Translations under genes and position numbers: made by a program
DNA from: Stigmatella aurantiaca DW4/3-1
GTDB taxonomy: Bacteria; Myxococcota; Myxococcia; Myxococcales; Myxococcaceae
Assembly: GCF_000165485.1 (NCBI RefSeq)
Contig: NC_014623.1
Coordinates: 10,000,893 to 10,064,892 of the forward strand
Direction: 5' to 3'
DNA: 64,000 bases
Notes under the pieces: generated by a model
The model's database searches: none
What the model saw: the letters and a program-made list of their open reading frames with translations, nothing else
What the model was told of the DNA's origin: nothing
Shown here: piece by piece, positions 17,921 through 26,975 of the stretch
Position numbering within the stretch: the stretch's first letter is position 1
Layout: the number at the start of each line of letters is the position of its first letter

Positions 17921-19858
17921 TCACCCGATGGCGCGCAGGGGCTCATGGCCCCGGTGCGTCACATCGCTGGGGCCGGGCAGCGTCTCGGCGGGCACGCCGA
18001 CGTCGAGCAGCTCGCGCAACTGCGCGGGCAGGCCGTCGAGCAGCAGCAGCACCGAGGCGTTCGTCCACGCAAAGCCCAGCGTCCGCCCGTTCCGGGGAGA
18101 AAGGTACGCGCCGCGATCCGCGCCCTGGTTGCCGTACTCGACGGCGACATCCACCGAGCGGCGCACCACGTCGTACTTCTCCTTGATGAGGCCGTTGTGC
18201 TCGCCCGCGGTGTCCAGCACCATGGACAGCCAGCGGTAGGCCACCAGGTCCGCCTCGGCGTCGAAGCCGTAACGGCGCAGCCCCTCCACGGCGATGATCT
18301 GATGGGGCGCCCAGCCAAAGGGCCAGTCCCACTGCAAGTCCTCTCCGCCCGCGGCCTCGCGCGAGGGACGGCTCGTGGCGGACAGCCCTCCGGCCTGGAG
18401 GAAGCGCGGAACCGCGGCGGCCACGGCGGCGGCCTCCTTGCGCGAAGCCCAGCCCGTCCACAGCGGATAGAAGGTGGCCACGGACTCGTAGGCCGAGCGC
18501 TTCCCGGCGACGAAGTCGTGGTCGAAGAACATCCCCTTCGCCTCGTCCCAGAAGCGCGAGCGCATGGTGCGCGCCCGGGCCCGGGCCGCCTTCTCATACG
18601 ATGCGGCCCGCAGGGAGTTCTCCCCCTCCAGCAGCCGAAGGATGTGCGCCAGGTCCTGCTCGTACTGGAAGAGCAGCGAGTTGAGGCACACCGGCTCGTG
18701 GTGGTGGGTGGCCGCGCCGAAGCGGTGGCACATGTCCCAACCGCTCTCGCGGATGGCCCGGTCATGCCGGTGGAACTCGGCGCTGTTCGGCCGCGGATCC
18801 TCGTAGAAGGCGGACAGGTCCTCGGCGTCGGGGCCCTCGGCATCGTCCTTGAAGCGGGACAGGCCGCTGGGCGTGCCGCGAGGCCCCGTGCGGAACACCG
18901 TCTCCAACTCCTTCATGGCCATCTTCGCCACGCGCTGGAGCATCTTCCGGTCCGGCCGCACCTCGTGCAGCTCCAGCGCCAGCCGGGGCATCAGCGGAGG
19001 CTGCGTCCGCGACAGGTGGTAGCTGAGGTTGGAGTTGGCAATCTTCCCGTAGTGCTCGATGGCGTAGAGCTGGTTCTCGAGCATGTCGCGCGCCAGCTCC
19101 GGGCGGCCGGAGGCCAGCGCCCCACGCCCGTTGAAGTAGCTGTCCCAGCCGAACATCTGCACGAACCGTCCGCCCGGAACGATGTATGGGCGCGGCAGGT
19201 AGGCCATGCCCGGCTCGCGCATGAGCCGCACCCAATCCGCCTGCGTCTTCGGCGGGGCCAGCGGCACCACGTCCAGGCCGGTGCGCACCGCCTGGGCGCG
19301 CAGCTTCTTGAGCGCCTTGCGGTCCGCCGCGGGCACGTACACGCGCCGCCGGCCATCCGGGCTCTTCACCGGCATCACCCGCAGCGCCGCCTCCAGGTCC
19401 TCCACGCGGTCCGAGCGGCGGACGAGCCCCTCCCACCCTTGATCAATCATCCGCCGCAGCGCCGCGGTGCGCCGCTCCAGCAGCCGGGTGGCGGGAAGTC
19501 CTGGCAGCTCGCCGCGCCCCTGGAGGATCTCCTCGGCCAGCACGTCCGCGGCGTGCGACAGCCGCTCCGCGCCGGACAGCTCCAGGCGCACGCCCGGGCC
19601 CAGCAGGAAGTCCACCGCGAAGCGCAAGTTGCTCGAGCGCGCGCGCTCGGCGTCCTTGGCGGTGATGCGCCCATCCCGGTCGAGATCCAACGCCATCAAC
19701 ACCTCGTACGCCAGGCGCGCCGTGAACGGGCTGGGCGACAAGGGGCTGGGCGCGGCGAGCGCCCCTGGGGCGCGGCCGCGTTCAGTGGACAGGGAAGGCA
19801 CGGGAGCTGCCCCAAACGAGTGGGCCAGCAGAGAACGAGACGGAGGGGAAGACGACAT
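17921..19858 (-). CDS. Trehalase family glycosidase (GH37) with EF-hand
   Basis: The chosen ATG at 19858 has GAGGTGA 8 nt upstream. A GTG at 19888 is possible but less well placed. The 645-residue protein has an EF-hand-like calcium loop near residue 60 (DLDRDGRITAKD, with Asp in place of the final Glu). It then has the GH37 catalytic barrel with family signatures GGRFVQMFGWDSYF and QWDWPFGWAPHQ, and a later EYGNQGADRGAY. GH37 enzymes split trehalose to two glucoses. The N-terminal 40 residues are Ser/Pro/Ala-rich without a clean signal peptide, so location is uncertain. In myxobacteria trehalose is an osmolyte and spore sugar. No operon partners. Confidence 0.88.
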   Translation of the reverse strand: MSSSPPSRSLLAHSFGAAPVPSLSTERGRAPGALAAPSPLSPSPFTARLAYEVLMALDLDRDGRITAKDAERARSSNLRFAVDFLLGPGVRLELSGAERLSHAADVLAEEILQGRGELPGLPATRLLERRTAALRRMIDQGWEGLVRRSDRVEDLEAALRVMPVKSPDGRRRVYVPAADRKALKKLRAQAVRTGLDVVPLAPPKTQADWVRLMREPGMAYLPRPYIVPGGRFVQMFGWDSYFNGRGALASGRPELARDMLENQLYAIEHYGKIANSNLSYHLSRTQPPLMPRLALELHEVRPDRKMLQRVAKMAMKELETVFRTGPRGTPSGLSRFKDDAEGPDAEDLSAFYEDPRPNSAEFHRHDRAIRESGWDMCHRFGAATHHHEPVCLNSLLFQYEQDLAHILRLLEGENSLRAASYEKAARARARTMRSRFWDEAKGMFFDHDFVAGKRSAYESVATFYPLWTGWASRKEAAAVAAAVPRFLQAGGLSATSRPSREAAGGEDLQWDWPFGWAPHQIIAVEGLRRYGFDAEADLVAYRWLSMVLDTAGEHNGLIKEKYDVVRRSVDVAVEYGNQGADRGAYLSPRNGRTLGFAWTNASVLLLLDGLPAQLRELLDVGVPAETLPGPSDVTHRGHEPLRAIG

Positions 19859-19983
19859 CCGGGAATCACCTCGCGCAACGGCTTGCACCGTACACGAGTT
19901 TCCCCCTTCCTCATCACTGGCTTCGCGCGTTCCCTTGCATGCTTTCTATTGCTCGGAACCCAAAATATTTGGGTTCCAATTGA

Positions 19984-21378
19984 TTACCCATCGCGGGCCT
20001 TCCGTTCCAGGGCCGCGGCGGCTTCGATCAATCCCAGGGCATGGCGGAACGGCTCCTGAAGCGAGGAGCCTCGGGGCACGTCCGACAAGCCCCCAGGCTT
20101 CGTGAGGAGCTTGGCGAACCCATATCCCTGGCTGCGGTCGCGCGCCGCGTTTCCCCCCGACACACACCCCAGGTTCTTCTCCCGCGCCAGGGCCACCCAC
20201 CGCTGCAAATGCTCCAGGGCAGCGGCCCTGCCAGGAGGGGCCTCGCCGAGCGTCAGGCACGCGCCCATCCGCCGCCACACCTTCGGGGCCTCCCACTTCG
20301 GGAACGCCTGCGACAGGTGCCGGTGCATGCCCTGCAAAGCCCTCGAGAACCCCGCATCGGCCTCCTGGGAAGCCTGGTGGCCTGAGGCCTTGAACAGGCC
20401 GTTGATCAGCGACGGCTCGATTCCAGACCGCGCCAGCGCGCGGAGAAACCGGAGGCCCACCTCGCTGAACCCCTCGGGTGCGCCCGAAACCACCTCCACC
20501 GGCAGGGTGTAGGAGAGCTTCAGTTCCGGGCGTGCGTCTCGCAAGAGCGAGAGGGCCGCGAGGTGCCGCGCCGGGCCCGCGGTCCCCTCCAGGAAGCTCT
20601 CCTCGAAGGCGAAGTCGAGGTGCCGCGCCCCGTAGTTGCGGAGGATGGCTTCGTACAAGGCGGCGATCTTCTGCACTTGGGTCTCTTCGGTTTCGAGCGG
20701 CACGCTCGAGGCGCCCCCGAAGGACAGGATGGCGGTGCCCCCGCGGGCCTGGAGCGCCTGGATGTCCACCCGGTTGTAGGGGGACACGGTGGCATCCCCC
20801 GAGTGCTCCCGCGCGTCCTCCGAATCGGTCACCGACATGCAGCCGCCCCAGTACACCTTCCGGTCTCCCCGGGGGATGGCCCCCAGGGAGCCAAGGAAGA
20901 AGCCCTCTACGCCGCACTCGGCCAGATAGGTGGTGCACTTCGGGGTGGGCCAGGCGTTGAAGTCCACGAACAGGGCCCGTGGCACATCCCACTCCCCGGG
21001 CTCCAGGGACGGCTTCACCGCCGGCGCCTCCCGCTCCCGCGACGGATCCGCGCAAAGGCCATTGACCTTGAAGCCGTGGGGAAGAGGCCCCAGCGCCTTG
21101 CCGTTCCCCGTCACCCCCACGGTGAACTCCCGCGACTCGCCGTCCGGAATCCTGCGCTTCTCGGCCACCAGGCGGCCTTCGAGGGTGGTGCCTTTCTGAA
21201 CCCAATCGAGTCCGTAGCCGTTGTTGACCTGCTGATCCGGGGCGATCTCGAAGGCAATCACTGGATTGTCCAGCACCGTGCCGGAGACGTTGGTCAACGT
21301 GACCTTGAACTGCGACCACCACAGATTTCCCCCCGGCAACCACTCGGCGCGGGCGACGACGCGTTCTTTTCCGCTCAT
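19984..21378 (-). CDS. GH18-like (chitinase-like) protein with N-terminal carbohydrate-binding-type domain
   Basis: This 464-residue protein begins with a beta-rich region (about 1-120) resembling a CBM2-type domain (WWSQFKVTLTNVSGTVLDN). A TIM-barrel-like GH18 domain follows. The barrel has the strand PRALFVDFNAWPT and the catalytic-strand equivalent ARHLDFAFEES. Classic GH18 enzymes have DxxDxDxE. Here the Asp two residues before the catalytic Glu is Ala, and only one Asp of the series remains. Activity on chitin may therefore be altered, or the protein may only bind sugar. No signal peptide is seen. It is monocistronic, divergent from xdhC with 155 bp between. Confidence 0.75.
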   Translation of the reverse strand: MSGKERVVARAEWLPGGNLWWSQFKVTLTNVSGTVLDNPVIAFEIAPDQQVNNGYGLDWVQKGTTLEGRLVAEKRRIPDGESREFTVGVTGNGKALGPLPHGFKVNGLCADPSREREAPAVKPSLEPGEWDVPRALFVDFNAWPTPKCTTYLAECGVEGFFLGSLGAIPRGDRKVYWGGCMSVTDSEDAREHSGDATVSPYNRVDIQALQARGGTAILSFGGASSVPLETEETQVQKIAALYEAILRNYGARHLDFAFEESFLEGTAGPARHLAALSLLRDARPELKLSYTLPVEVVSGAPEGFSEVGLRFLRALARSGIEPSLINGLFKASGHQASQEADAGFSRALQGMHRHLSQAFPKWEAPKVWRRMGACLTLGEAPPGRAAALEHLQRWVALAREKNLGCVSGGNAARDRSQGYGFAKLLTKPGGLSDVPRGSSLQEPFRHALGLIEAAAALERKARDG

Positions 21379-21533
21379 CCGCTATTGCCTCTCATCCCAG
21401 GTTTTTCGTTCCCCAGCGGTGGCGTTGTGGCATGAGCGGAAGACAGGAGGGATTGCCCGGCCGCCAGGGCCCACTGTTGGGCGCGCGTCACACGACATAG
21501 ACTTCGCGCTCGCACTTCCTCCAGGGAGAACTC

Positions 21534-22643
21534 GTGAAGGATCTGGACGACATCCTCCGCGCCCGCGTCCGCGCCCCGGGCCCCTATGTGCTGGCCACGG
21601 TGGTGGCCGTCGCGGGCTCGGCGTACCGGCGGCCGGGGGCACGCATGCTGATGGCGGAAAGTGGCTGGCTGGCCGGCGGGGTGAGCGGGGGCTGCCTGGA
21701 AGGCGACATCGTCCGCAAGGCCTTCTTCTGGACAGCCCAGGGGCCGCACCTGCTGCGCTACGACTCCACGGGCGAGGCCGAAGACGACGAGGGCAGCCTG
21801 TCCTTCGCGCTCGGGTGCAACGGCGTGGTGGATGTCCTGCTGGAGCGCTGGGAGCCGGGCCCAGAGGATGCGCTCGCCTTCGCCGCGGAAGCGCGGAAGC
21901 AGGAGAAGCGCGCGGTGGTGGCCACGGTGTACCGGGGGCCAGCCCAAGCGGTGGGGGCGAAGCTGCTGCTGCGCGAGGACGGCATGGAGACCAGCCCCCT
22001 GTCCGGCCCGCTGCGCGAGCCGGTGCGCGCGGCGGCCGAGGAAGCCCTCCGGGAGGGCCGCACCTGGAGCGGCCCCTGCGGGGGCGCGGACGTGCTGGTG
22101 GAAGTGGTGGAGCCTCCCGCCCCGGTGGTGCTGTTCGGCGGCGGCTTCGACGTGGTGCCCATGGTGGCGCAGGCCGTGGGCTTGGGCTGGCACGTGACGG
22201 TGGTGGCCGACAAGCCCCTCGACACGCTGAAGCGGCGCTTTCCCCGCGCCCACGCGGTGGTGGCCGCCAAGGCCAGCGAGGTGCTGGACAAAGTCCCCCT
22301 CACCCCCCGCACGCTGGCGGTGATGATGACCCACAGCTTGCCGCAGGACACCCAGTTGTTGCCCCGGCTGCTCACCCGGCCGCTGCGCTACCTCGGGGTG
22401 CTGGGGCCCCGCTCCCGGATGGATCGGCTGCTCGCGGAGCTGTCCTTCCAGCCCACCCCCGAGCAGCTCGCGGCCCTGCACTCTCCGGTGGGGTTGGACC
22501 TTGGGGCGGAAGGGGCCGACGAGGTGGCCCTCTCCATCGCGGCCGAGCTGCGCGCGGTCCTCGCCGAGCGCGAGGGGGGCAAGCTGCGCGAGCGCCAAGC
22601 CCCCATCCACGCAGCCCCGCCGCAGGCGCGGAGGCTCGCGTGA
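21534..22643 (+). CDS. XdhC/CoxI family molybdenum-hydroxylase maturation protein
   Basis: This 369-residue protein starts at GTG 21534 with GGGAGA upstream. It has the XdhC pattern: an N-terminal domain with VVAVAGSAYRRPGARM and GGVSGGCLEGD, and a C-terminal Rossmann-like domain (VVLFGGGFDVVPMVAQ). The family inserts or sulfurates the molybdenum cofactor in xanthine dehydrogenase or CO dehydrogenase-type enzymes. The glycine-rich turn GGGFD replaces the usual GAGH. The stop overlaps the GTG of the next gene by 4 bp. No xdh or cox structural genes are in the window. Confidence 0.88.
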   Translation: MKDLDDILRARVRAPGPYVLATVVAVAGSAYRRPGARMLMAESGWLAGGVSGGCLEGDIVRKAFFWTAQGPHLLRYDSTGEAEDDEGSLSFALGCNGVVDVLLERWEPGPEDALAFAAEARKQEKRAVVATVYRGPAQAVGAKLLLREDGMETSPLSGPLREPVRAAAEEALREGRTWSGPCGGADVLVEVVEPPAPVVLFGGGFDVVPMVAQAVGLGWHVTVVADKPLDTLKRRFPRAHAVVAAKASEVLDKVPLTPRTLAVMMTHSLPQDTQLLPRLLTRPLRYLGVLGPRSRMDRLLAELSFQPTPEQLAALHSPVGLDLGAEGADEVALSIAAELRAVLAEREGGKLRERQAPIHAAPPQARRLA

Positions 22644-23230
22644 AGGTGGGCGCGGTGGTGCTCGCCGCGGGGGGCTCCTCGCGGCTGGGCCAGCCCAAGC
22701 AGCTCCTCCACCATGAGGGCCGGACGCTCGTGCGGCGCACCACCGAGACCGCCCTGGCCGCGGGCCTCTCCCCCGTGGTGGTGGTGCTCGGCGCACACCG
22801 GGAGGCCGTGGCCGCGGAGCTGGCCGGACTGCCGGTGCACCCCGTTCACAACCCGGACTGGGCGGCGGGCATGGGCGGCTCGCTGCGGGTGGGCCTGCGC
22901 GCCCTGCCCCCCGAGTCCGTGGACGCGGCCCTCGTCGTCCTCTGCGATCAGCTCCGCGTGGACGCTCCGCACCTGAGCGCCCTGGTGGACACCTTCTCGC
23001 GCACCCAATCCCCCATCGTGGCGTCGGGGTACGCGGGGGCGCGGGGGGTGCCCGTGCTGTTCTCCCGGACACTTTTCGCGGAGCTGGAGGCGCTCGCGCC
23101 CGAGGAAGGCGCGCGGCGGGTGATTGCGCGCGAGCCCTCGCGCGTGGTGGAGGTGGCCCTGGCGGGCGGCGCCGAGGATGTGGACACCGCCGCGGACCTC
23201 GCGCGCCTTACCGGAGTTCCGCGGGGGTGA
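22640..23230 (+). CDS. MobA/MocA-like molybdenum cofactor nucleotidyltransferase
   Basis: This 196-residue protein starts at GTG 22640, overlapping the xdhC stop (GTGA). It has the nucleotidyltransferase signature VLAAGGSSRLGQPKQLL, then GHREAV-like contacts, VVLCDQLRVD (divalent metal site) and a terminal GAEDVDTAADL. MocA enzymes attach CMP or GMP to molybdopterin before insertion into hydroxylases, which fits the coupled XdhC. Its last 23 bp overlap the convergent membrane-protein gene. It is a small cytosolic enzyme of normal length. Confidence 0.88.
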   Translation: MKVGAVVLAAGGSSRLGQPKQLLHHEGRTLVRRTTETALAAGLSPVVVVLGAHREAVAAELAGLPVHPVHNPDWAAGMGGSLRVGLRALPPESVDAALVVLCDQLRVDAPHLSALVDTFSRTQSPIVASGYAGARGVPVLFSRTLFAELEALAPEEGARRVIAREPSRVVEVALAGGAEDVDTAADLARLTGVPRG

Positions 23231-23720
23231 CGTCCCCCCGGCCGCCCTCCAGGTAGGCGTTGAGCGCCCGCCAGGACTGGAACGCCACGGGCTCCTGCGC
23301 GAGCGCGCTCGGGTAGGTGGCCCCCTGGTGGGTGTGCAGCCGCAGCGACCACCGGCCCGGCAACAGGGCCACCCCTTCCACCTCGGCCAGCTCCATGCGC
23401 TGGAGCGTGACGGTGTGCGAGGGAAACAGGTAGTGCAGCAGCACCTCCTCCTCGTTTAGCTCTACCCGGTAAAAGCCGCTCAGCAGCGTGGCGTACACCG
23501 TGCCGAACAGCAGCGAGAACAGCAGCAAGCTGGCCACCGTCGCCACCGAACCCCGCACAAGGGGCTCCTCCCGGAACACGGACCGGCTGCCCGAGGCGCG
23601 CACCAACACCGCATAGAGGCCCGCCGCGAGCCCCACGGACAAGAGCAGAAAAACGACACAGGCCACCCTCGCCCCTGATGCACTGACCAGCTCGTACACC
23701 GCCGTTGCTCCTGACCGCAT
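23208..23720 (-). CDS. Two-TM membrane protein of unknown function
   Basis: This 170-residue protein is read leftward. The start at 23720 has GGAG 8 nt upstream. A longer in-frame reading to 23780 lacks a ribosome site. Two hydrophobic segments are visible (CVVFLLLSVGLAAGLYAVLV and SVATVASLLLFSLLFGTVYAT). A cytoplasmic or periplasmic PH-like beta domain follows, with FYRVELNEEEVLLHYLFP and LQRMELAEVEGVALLPGRW. The C-terminal part resembles small bPH-type membrane modules. It overlaps the MocA gene tail to tail by 23 bp. Function unknown. Confidence 0.7.
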   Translation of the reverse strand: MRSGATAVYELVSASGARVACVVFLLLSVGLAAGLYAVLVRASGSRSVFREEPLVRGSVATVASLLLFSLLFGTVYATLLSGFYRVELNEEEVLLHYLFPSHTVTLQRMELAEVEGVALLPGRWSLRLHTHQGATYPSALAQEPVAFQSWRALNAYLEGGRGDVTPAELR

Positions 23721-23841
23721 GTCGCACGCTCCGCGCCCAAGGACGCACGGGTGCCCCCGCGCTGACGGGGGGCTGCACAATACCCCCCCCCTCTGACGCC
23801 CTTCTCCGTCAGAGAGTTAATCCTCGGCACGCGTTTCGGCT

Positions 23842-24363
23842 TCAGTTCACGTAGCTCGGCAGCATGGGCAGCCCGTGGAAGAAGCGGCGCCCGCTCTCGA
23901 ATTGCCGGATGAACGTGTTGCGGTCGTGCAGGAACACCTCCGCCATCATCTCCTCGCCCGCATCCCGGAAAAAGGCCGCGCGGGCCTCGTCACACGCCGT
24001 CTCGTACTCGAGAACCAGTGCCTCCCACTCTTCCGGGATTTCGTCCGGGGCCCAGAACTCGTCCTCCCTCAGCCCCGCGTCGCGCTCCAGGGCCTCCAGC
24101 TCTCCGCTCAGCGCGCGCACACGCGCATCCGCGGCGAGCGCCTCGTCCGCCATGGCGAGCAGAATGTGCGCCACCAGGAAGAACCCCGCATCGGCCGGCA
24201 CCGTGCCGGTGTCCCTCGCCTCGCGGAACGCCACCAGCAGCTGCGCGTCCAGTCCGGCATCGTCCAGATCCTCGGCCAGGTGGCGCGTGAGCTGCCGCAG
24301 CTCATCCTCGACTTCGCTGGGCATTTCCGGAGAGCGAGGCTTGCCCCGCCGTGTGTTCTTCAT
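23842..24363 (-). CDS. Conserved hypothetical protein
   Basis: This 173-residue acidic soluble protein starts at 24363 with GGAGAAACC before the ATG. It is helical, rich in Glu, Asp and Ala, for example GELEALERDAGLREDEF, and contains EEWEALVLEYETACDEA and RNTFIRQFESGRRFF. It has no signal peptide, membrane segment or recognisable motif. Codon bias supports coding. No operon partner is seen. Its function cannot be stated. Confidence 0.65.
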   Translation of the reverse strand: MKNTRRGKPRSPEMPSEVEDELRQLTRHLAEDLDDAGLDAQLLVAFREARDTGTVPADAGFFLVAHILLAMADEALAADARVRALSGELEALERDAGLREDEFWAPDEIPEEWEALVLEYETACDEARAAFFRDAGEEMMAEVFLHDRNTFIRQFESGRRFFHGLPMLPSYVN

Positions 24364-24760
24364 GGTTTCTCCAGGTCGACTGCCCACAGCATCTCACGGG
24401 GCTCCGACGCCCCCGGGCCACGGAGGACCCCGGGGAGGAGAGGCACGGAAAGGAGGCCGGTGGGTTCAACACCCGCTGTACGTGAACCGCCCAAAGGACA
24501 TTGCATTCCGGGCCCGGGCGCGCACCTACAGCGGGGTTCCTGGAGCGGTGAGGCCCCGCGGCCCACGGCCATTGAACACAACGTGCCACCGCACGGACGA
24601 GATCTGCATTTCCCCCCCCCACGTACCTGGGAGCCAAGATTCAGTCTGTGAATCTGGCCCTGGCCAGCGAAGCCCCAACGTGAGGCAGGAATGCCAAGGA
24701 CTCCATGGGCCCAACGGGGGTCTGTCTCTCCCCAAACGCTCCTTCGGAAGGAAAGAACAC
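24364..24760. other. 397-bp intergenic region before the tail-collar gene
   Basis: Nothing in this stretch looks like a gene. It holds the 7-bp inverted repeat at 24637-24655 and a run of ten C at 24612-24620. It should contain the promoters of the divergent hypothetical gene and the tail-collar gene. No clear -35/-10 pair could be assigned. Confidence 0.4.
24637..24655. repeat. 7-bp perfect inverted repeat
   Basis: AGATTCA and TGAATCT flank the spacer GTCTG. This lies 106 bp upstream of the tail-collar gene. It is a possible regulator site. No regulator gene is nearby, so the role is a guess. Confidence 0.3.
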
Positions 24761-25294
24761 ATGTCCGAGCCCATCCTCGGCGAAATCCGGATGTACGCAG
24801 GCAGCTCCGCCCCCCCGGGGTGGGCACTGTGCAATGGGCAGCTCTTGCCCATCTCCCTCCACCCCTCGCTCTTCTCGCTCCTGGGGACGAGCTACGGCGG
24901 CGACGGGCGGGACACGTTCGCGCTGCCGGACCTGCGCGGGCGCCTGCCCATGCACTGGGGGACAGGCCCTGGCCTGTCACCGCGCACGGTGGGGGCGCGC
25001 GGGGGCACGGAGAGCGTGACGCTGACCTCCAGCCAGATGCCCTCGCACGCGCACAAGCTCTCGGCCTTCGCGGGGGAGGGAGACGCCAGCGTGCCCGAAG
25101 GCTGCGTCCCCGCGGTGCTCATGAACACCGCCACCCATCAGCCGGCAAACCTCTACAGCGGGGTGCCCAACACCAGCATGAGCCCCAAGGCCATCGGCAT
25201 CGCGGGGGGGGGCCAGCCCCACGACAACCTGCCGCCCTTTCAGTGCGTGAGCTTCATCATCGCCATCCAGGGCGTGCCTCCGTCGAACCACTGA
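24761..25294 (+). CDS. Phage tail collar / microcystin-dependent-protein-like (MdpB) protein
   Basis: This 177-residue protein has the short tail-fibre collar domain: GEIRMYAGSSAPPGWALCNGQ, then LFSLLGTSYGGDG, FALPDLRGRLPMH and MPSHAHKLSAFA, ending with CVSFIIAIQG. AAGGAAAG lies upstream of the ATG. This family includes phage tail proteins and bacterial MdpB-like proteins that are part of contractile tail-like or secretion particles. There are no other phage genes here, so it is a solitary copy, as often seen in myxobacterial genomes. It is probably exported or tail-associated, but has no signal peptide. Confidence 0.88.
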   Translation: MSEPILGEIRMYAGSSAPPGWALCNGQLLPISLHPSLFSLLGTSYGGDGRDTFALPDLRGRLPMHWGTGPGLSPRTVGARGGTESVTLTSSQMPSHAHKLSAFAGEGDASVPEGCVPAVLMNTATHQPANLYSGVPNTSMSPKAIGIAGGGQPHDNLPPFQCVSFIIAIQGVPPSNH

Positions 25295-25319
25295 CGGGAG
25301 CGCTGCTTCCAAAAAAAAC

Positions 25320-25359
25320 GGGCCCCCGGACCACTCCCTCTCTAGTGATCCGGAGGCCC
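25320..25359. terminator. Large intrinsic terminator hairpin
   Basis: A 16-bp stem with two mismatches (25320-25335 with 25344-25359; starts GGGCCCCCGGA and ends CCGGAGGCCC) encloses the loop CCCTCTCT. Eight A residues precede it at 25311-25318. It sits right after the tail-collar gene, so it probably ends that transcript. The A run would serve as a T run for transcription from the other side. Confidence 0.7.
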
Positions 25360-25825
25360 ATCTCCCCAGGCTCAGATGCTTCGGCAGCCCAGGGAGGGGG
25401 ACAACACATTCATCCCCCCGCGCGAGCCCGGAACCGGGCGAGACGCAGCGCGTCGCCTGCCCATGCGGGAGGGCGAACACTCACGGCGGGGACAAAAGCT
25501 AAAAGGGGGCGGAGTCCACGGCGGCTCGCGTCAAGGCCCTGGGGCCCGCGGGCGGGAGGGAAAGCCACGGCGCGCTTCCCCTGCGGTGTGAACTCCTTCA
25601 TGACGCATTCCTCGCGACGCCTGCCAGAACGGGGGCGTTCCGGCACCTTGCGGCGTCCGTGCCCCTTCATTGTCGATCACCGGGCAACTTGGATCCCTGG
25701 TGAATTTAATTTTTCTGTTTTCAGCCTTTCTCGCGGTCAGAGACTCGGTTGACGAGACAACGCTCCAAAGCCCTCCGCGACAGGAGAAGCCCCGAGCCCG
25801 CTTGCCCCACCGCGCCAGGAGCCCC
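25360..25825. other. 466-bp intergenic region
   Basis: Small frames here do not show the codon bias of the neighbours. AT-rich DNA near 25700-25730 (TGAATTTAATTTTTC) is the likely promoter area of the AI-2E permease gene. An in-frame upstream start exists at 25670 but has no ribosome site, while the ATG at 25826 does. Otherwise nothing can be assigned. Confidence 0.4.
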
Positions 25826-26953
25826 ATGCAAGGGGCGGCGTTTCAGCGGCAAAGCGAGGCGACGGTGGCAGAGGGCGGGCCGACAGGTTGGCAAAAATCC
25901 CAGGTCACGCTCCGCACGACGTTCACCGTGGGCTTTTCCGTGCTGGCGATGGTGGTGTTCGCCGTCCTGGTGATGAAGACACGGGTGGCGCTGACGCTCA
26001 CGGGCATCGCCGCGCTCCTGGCCCTGGCGCTGGAGCACGGCGTGTCCCTGTTGGAGCGCAAGGGGCTGCGGCGCGGTCTCGCCATCGCCGTGGTGATGAT
26101 CTCGGGCCTGGCGCTCGTGGGAGGACTGGGAATGCTGCTGATTCCGGCGGCGATGACCCAGGGGGAGGCCCTGCTGACCCAGCTGCCCACGTTGATGGAG
26201 GAGGTGCGCTCCTTCCGGCTGTTCCGGATGCTGAGCGAGCACTTTGGCGCGCTGATGCAGTTTGGAGGCACCGTGGCCGCGACCGGCGCAGCGCCTTCTC
26301 CTCCCACCGGGACGCTGTCGCTCACGCCGTTGCTGGAAGCCATCGGCGGGGCGGTGAGCATGATGGGGGGCGTGGTCACCATCTTCTTCCTGGTGGTGTT
26401 CATGCTGGCGTTCGGCAAAGGCATGCCGCGCTGGTTGATGGAGCAACTGCCCGCGGCACACCGCCAGCGCTACGAGCGGGTCATGCTCAAGGTGTACCAG
26501 GCCACGGGCGGCTACCTGTCGGGGCTGTCCCTCATCTGTACGATCAACGCCACGCTCACCACGACGGTGCTGGCGGTGCTGGGGCTGCCGTTCTTCCTAC
26601 CGCTGGGCATCGTCAGCGGCTTCTCCAGCATGGTGCCGTACGCGGGGCCGGTGGTGGCCGGCGGCTTCATCACGCTGCTGACGTGGGTGACGGGCGGGTG
26701 GTTCAAGGGGATGGTGGTGCTCGTCTACTTCCTCATCTATGGCCAGTTGGAGGGCAACGTGCTGGCGCCGCTGGTGTTCCGGCGCACAGTGCACGTCAAC
26801 CCGCTGCTCACGCTGCTGGCGGTGCTGTTCTGTGTGGAGCTGGCCGGCATCATCGGTGCGATGGTGGCGGTCCCAGTGGTGGCCACCGTGCAGATCATCG
26901 TCCGGGAGCTGCTCCAGTTGCGCCAGGAGCGCAACACGAGCCCCCTCCTCTGA
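25826..26953 (+). CDS. AI-2E transporter family membrane protein
   Basis: This 375-residue protein starts at ATG 25826, with AGGAG 5 nt before it. It has about eight hydrophobic segments in the family order, with the hallmarks GMPRWLMEQLPAAHRQRY in the middle loop and the late FLPLGIVSGFSSMVPYAG. These are TqsA/YdiK/PerM-type permeases. Some export AI-2, others handle Na+/H+, and the substrate here is unknown. It is followed by a DedA protein with a 22 bp gap, so the two are likely an operon. Confidence 0.9.
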   Translation: MQGAAFQRQSEATVAEGGPTGWQKSQVTLRTTFTVGFSVLAMVVFAVLVMKTRVALTLTGIAALLALALEHGVSLLERKGLRRGLAIAVVMISGLALVGGLGMLLIPAAMTQGEALLTQLPTLMEEVRSFRLFRMLSEHFGALMQFGGTVAATGAAPSPPTGTLSLTPLLEAIGGAVSMMGGVVTIFFLVVFMLAFGKGMPRWLMEQLPAAHRQRYERVMLKVYQATGGYLSGLSLICTINATLTTTVLAVLGLPFFLPLGIVSGFSSMVPYAGPVVAGGFITLLTWVTGGWFKGMVVLVYFLIYGQLEGNVLAPLVFRRTVHVNPLLTLLAVLFCVELAGIIGAMVAVPVVATVQIIVRELLQLRQERNTSPLL

Positions 26954-26975
26954 AGGGGTCGGCGCAAGGAACCCT

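Noticed and set aside
21534-23230. A complete xanthine dehydrogenase locus
   Set aside because: Only the maturation genes XdhC and MocA are present; no structural subunit is in the window.
24761-25294. Prophage
   Set aside because: A lone collar-domain gene with no capsid, terminase or integrase nearby.
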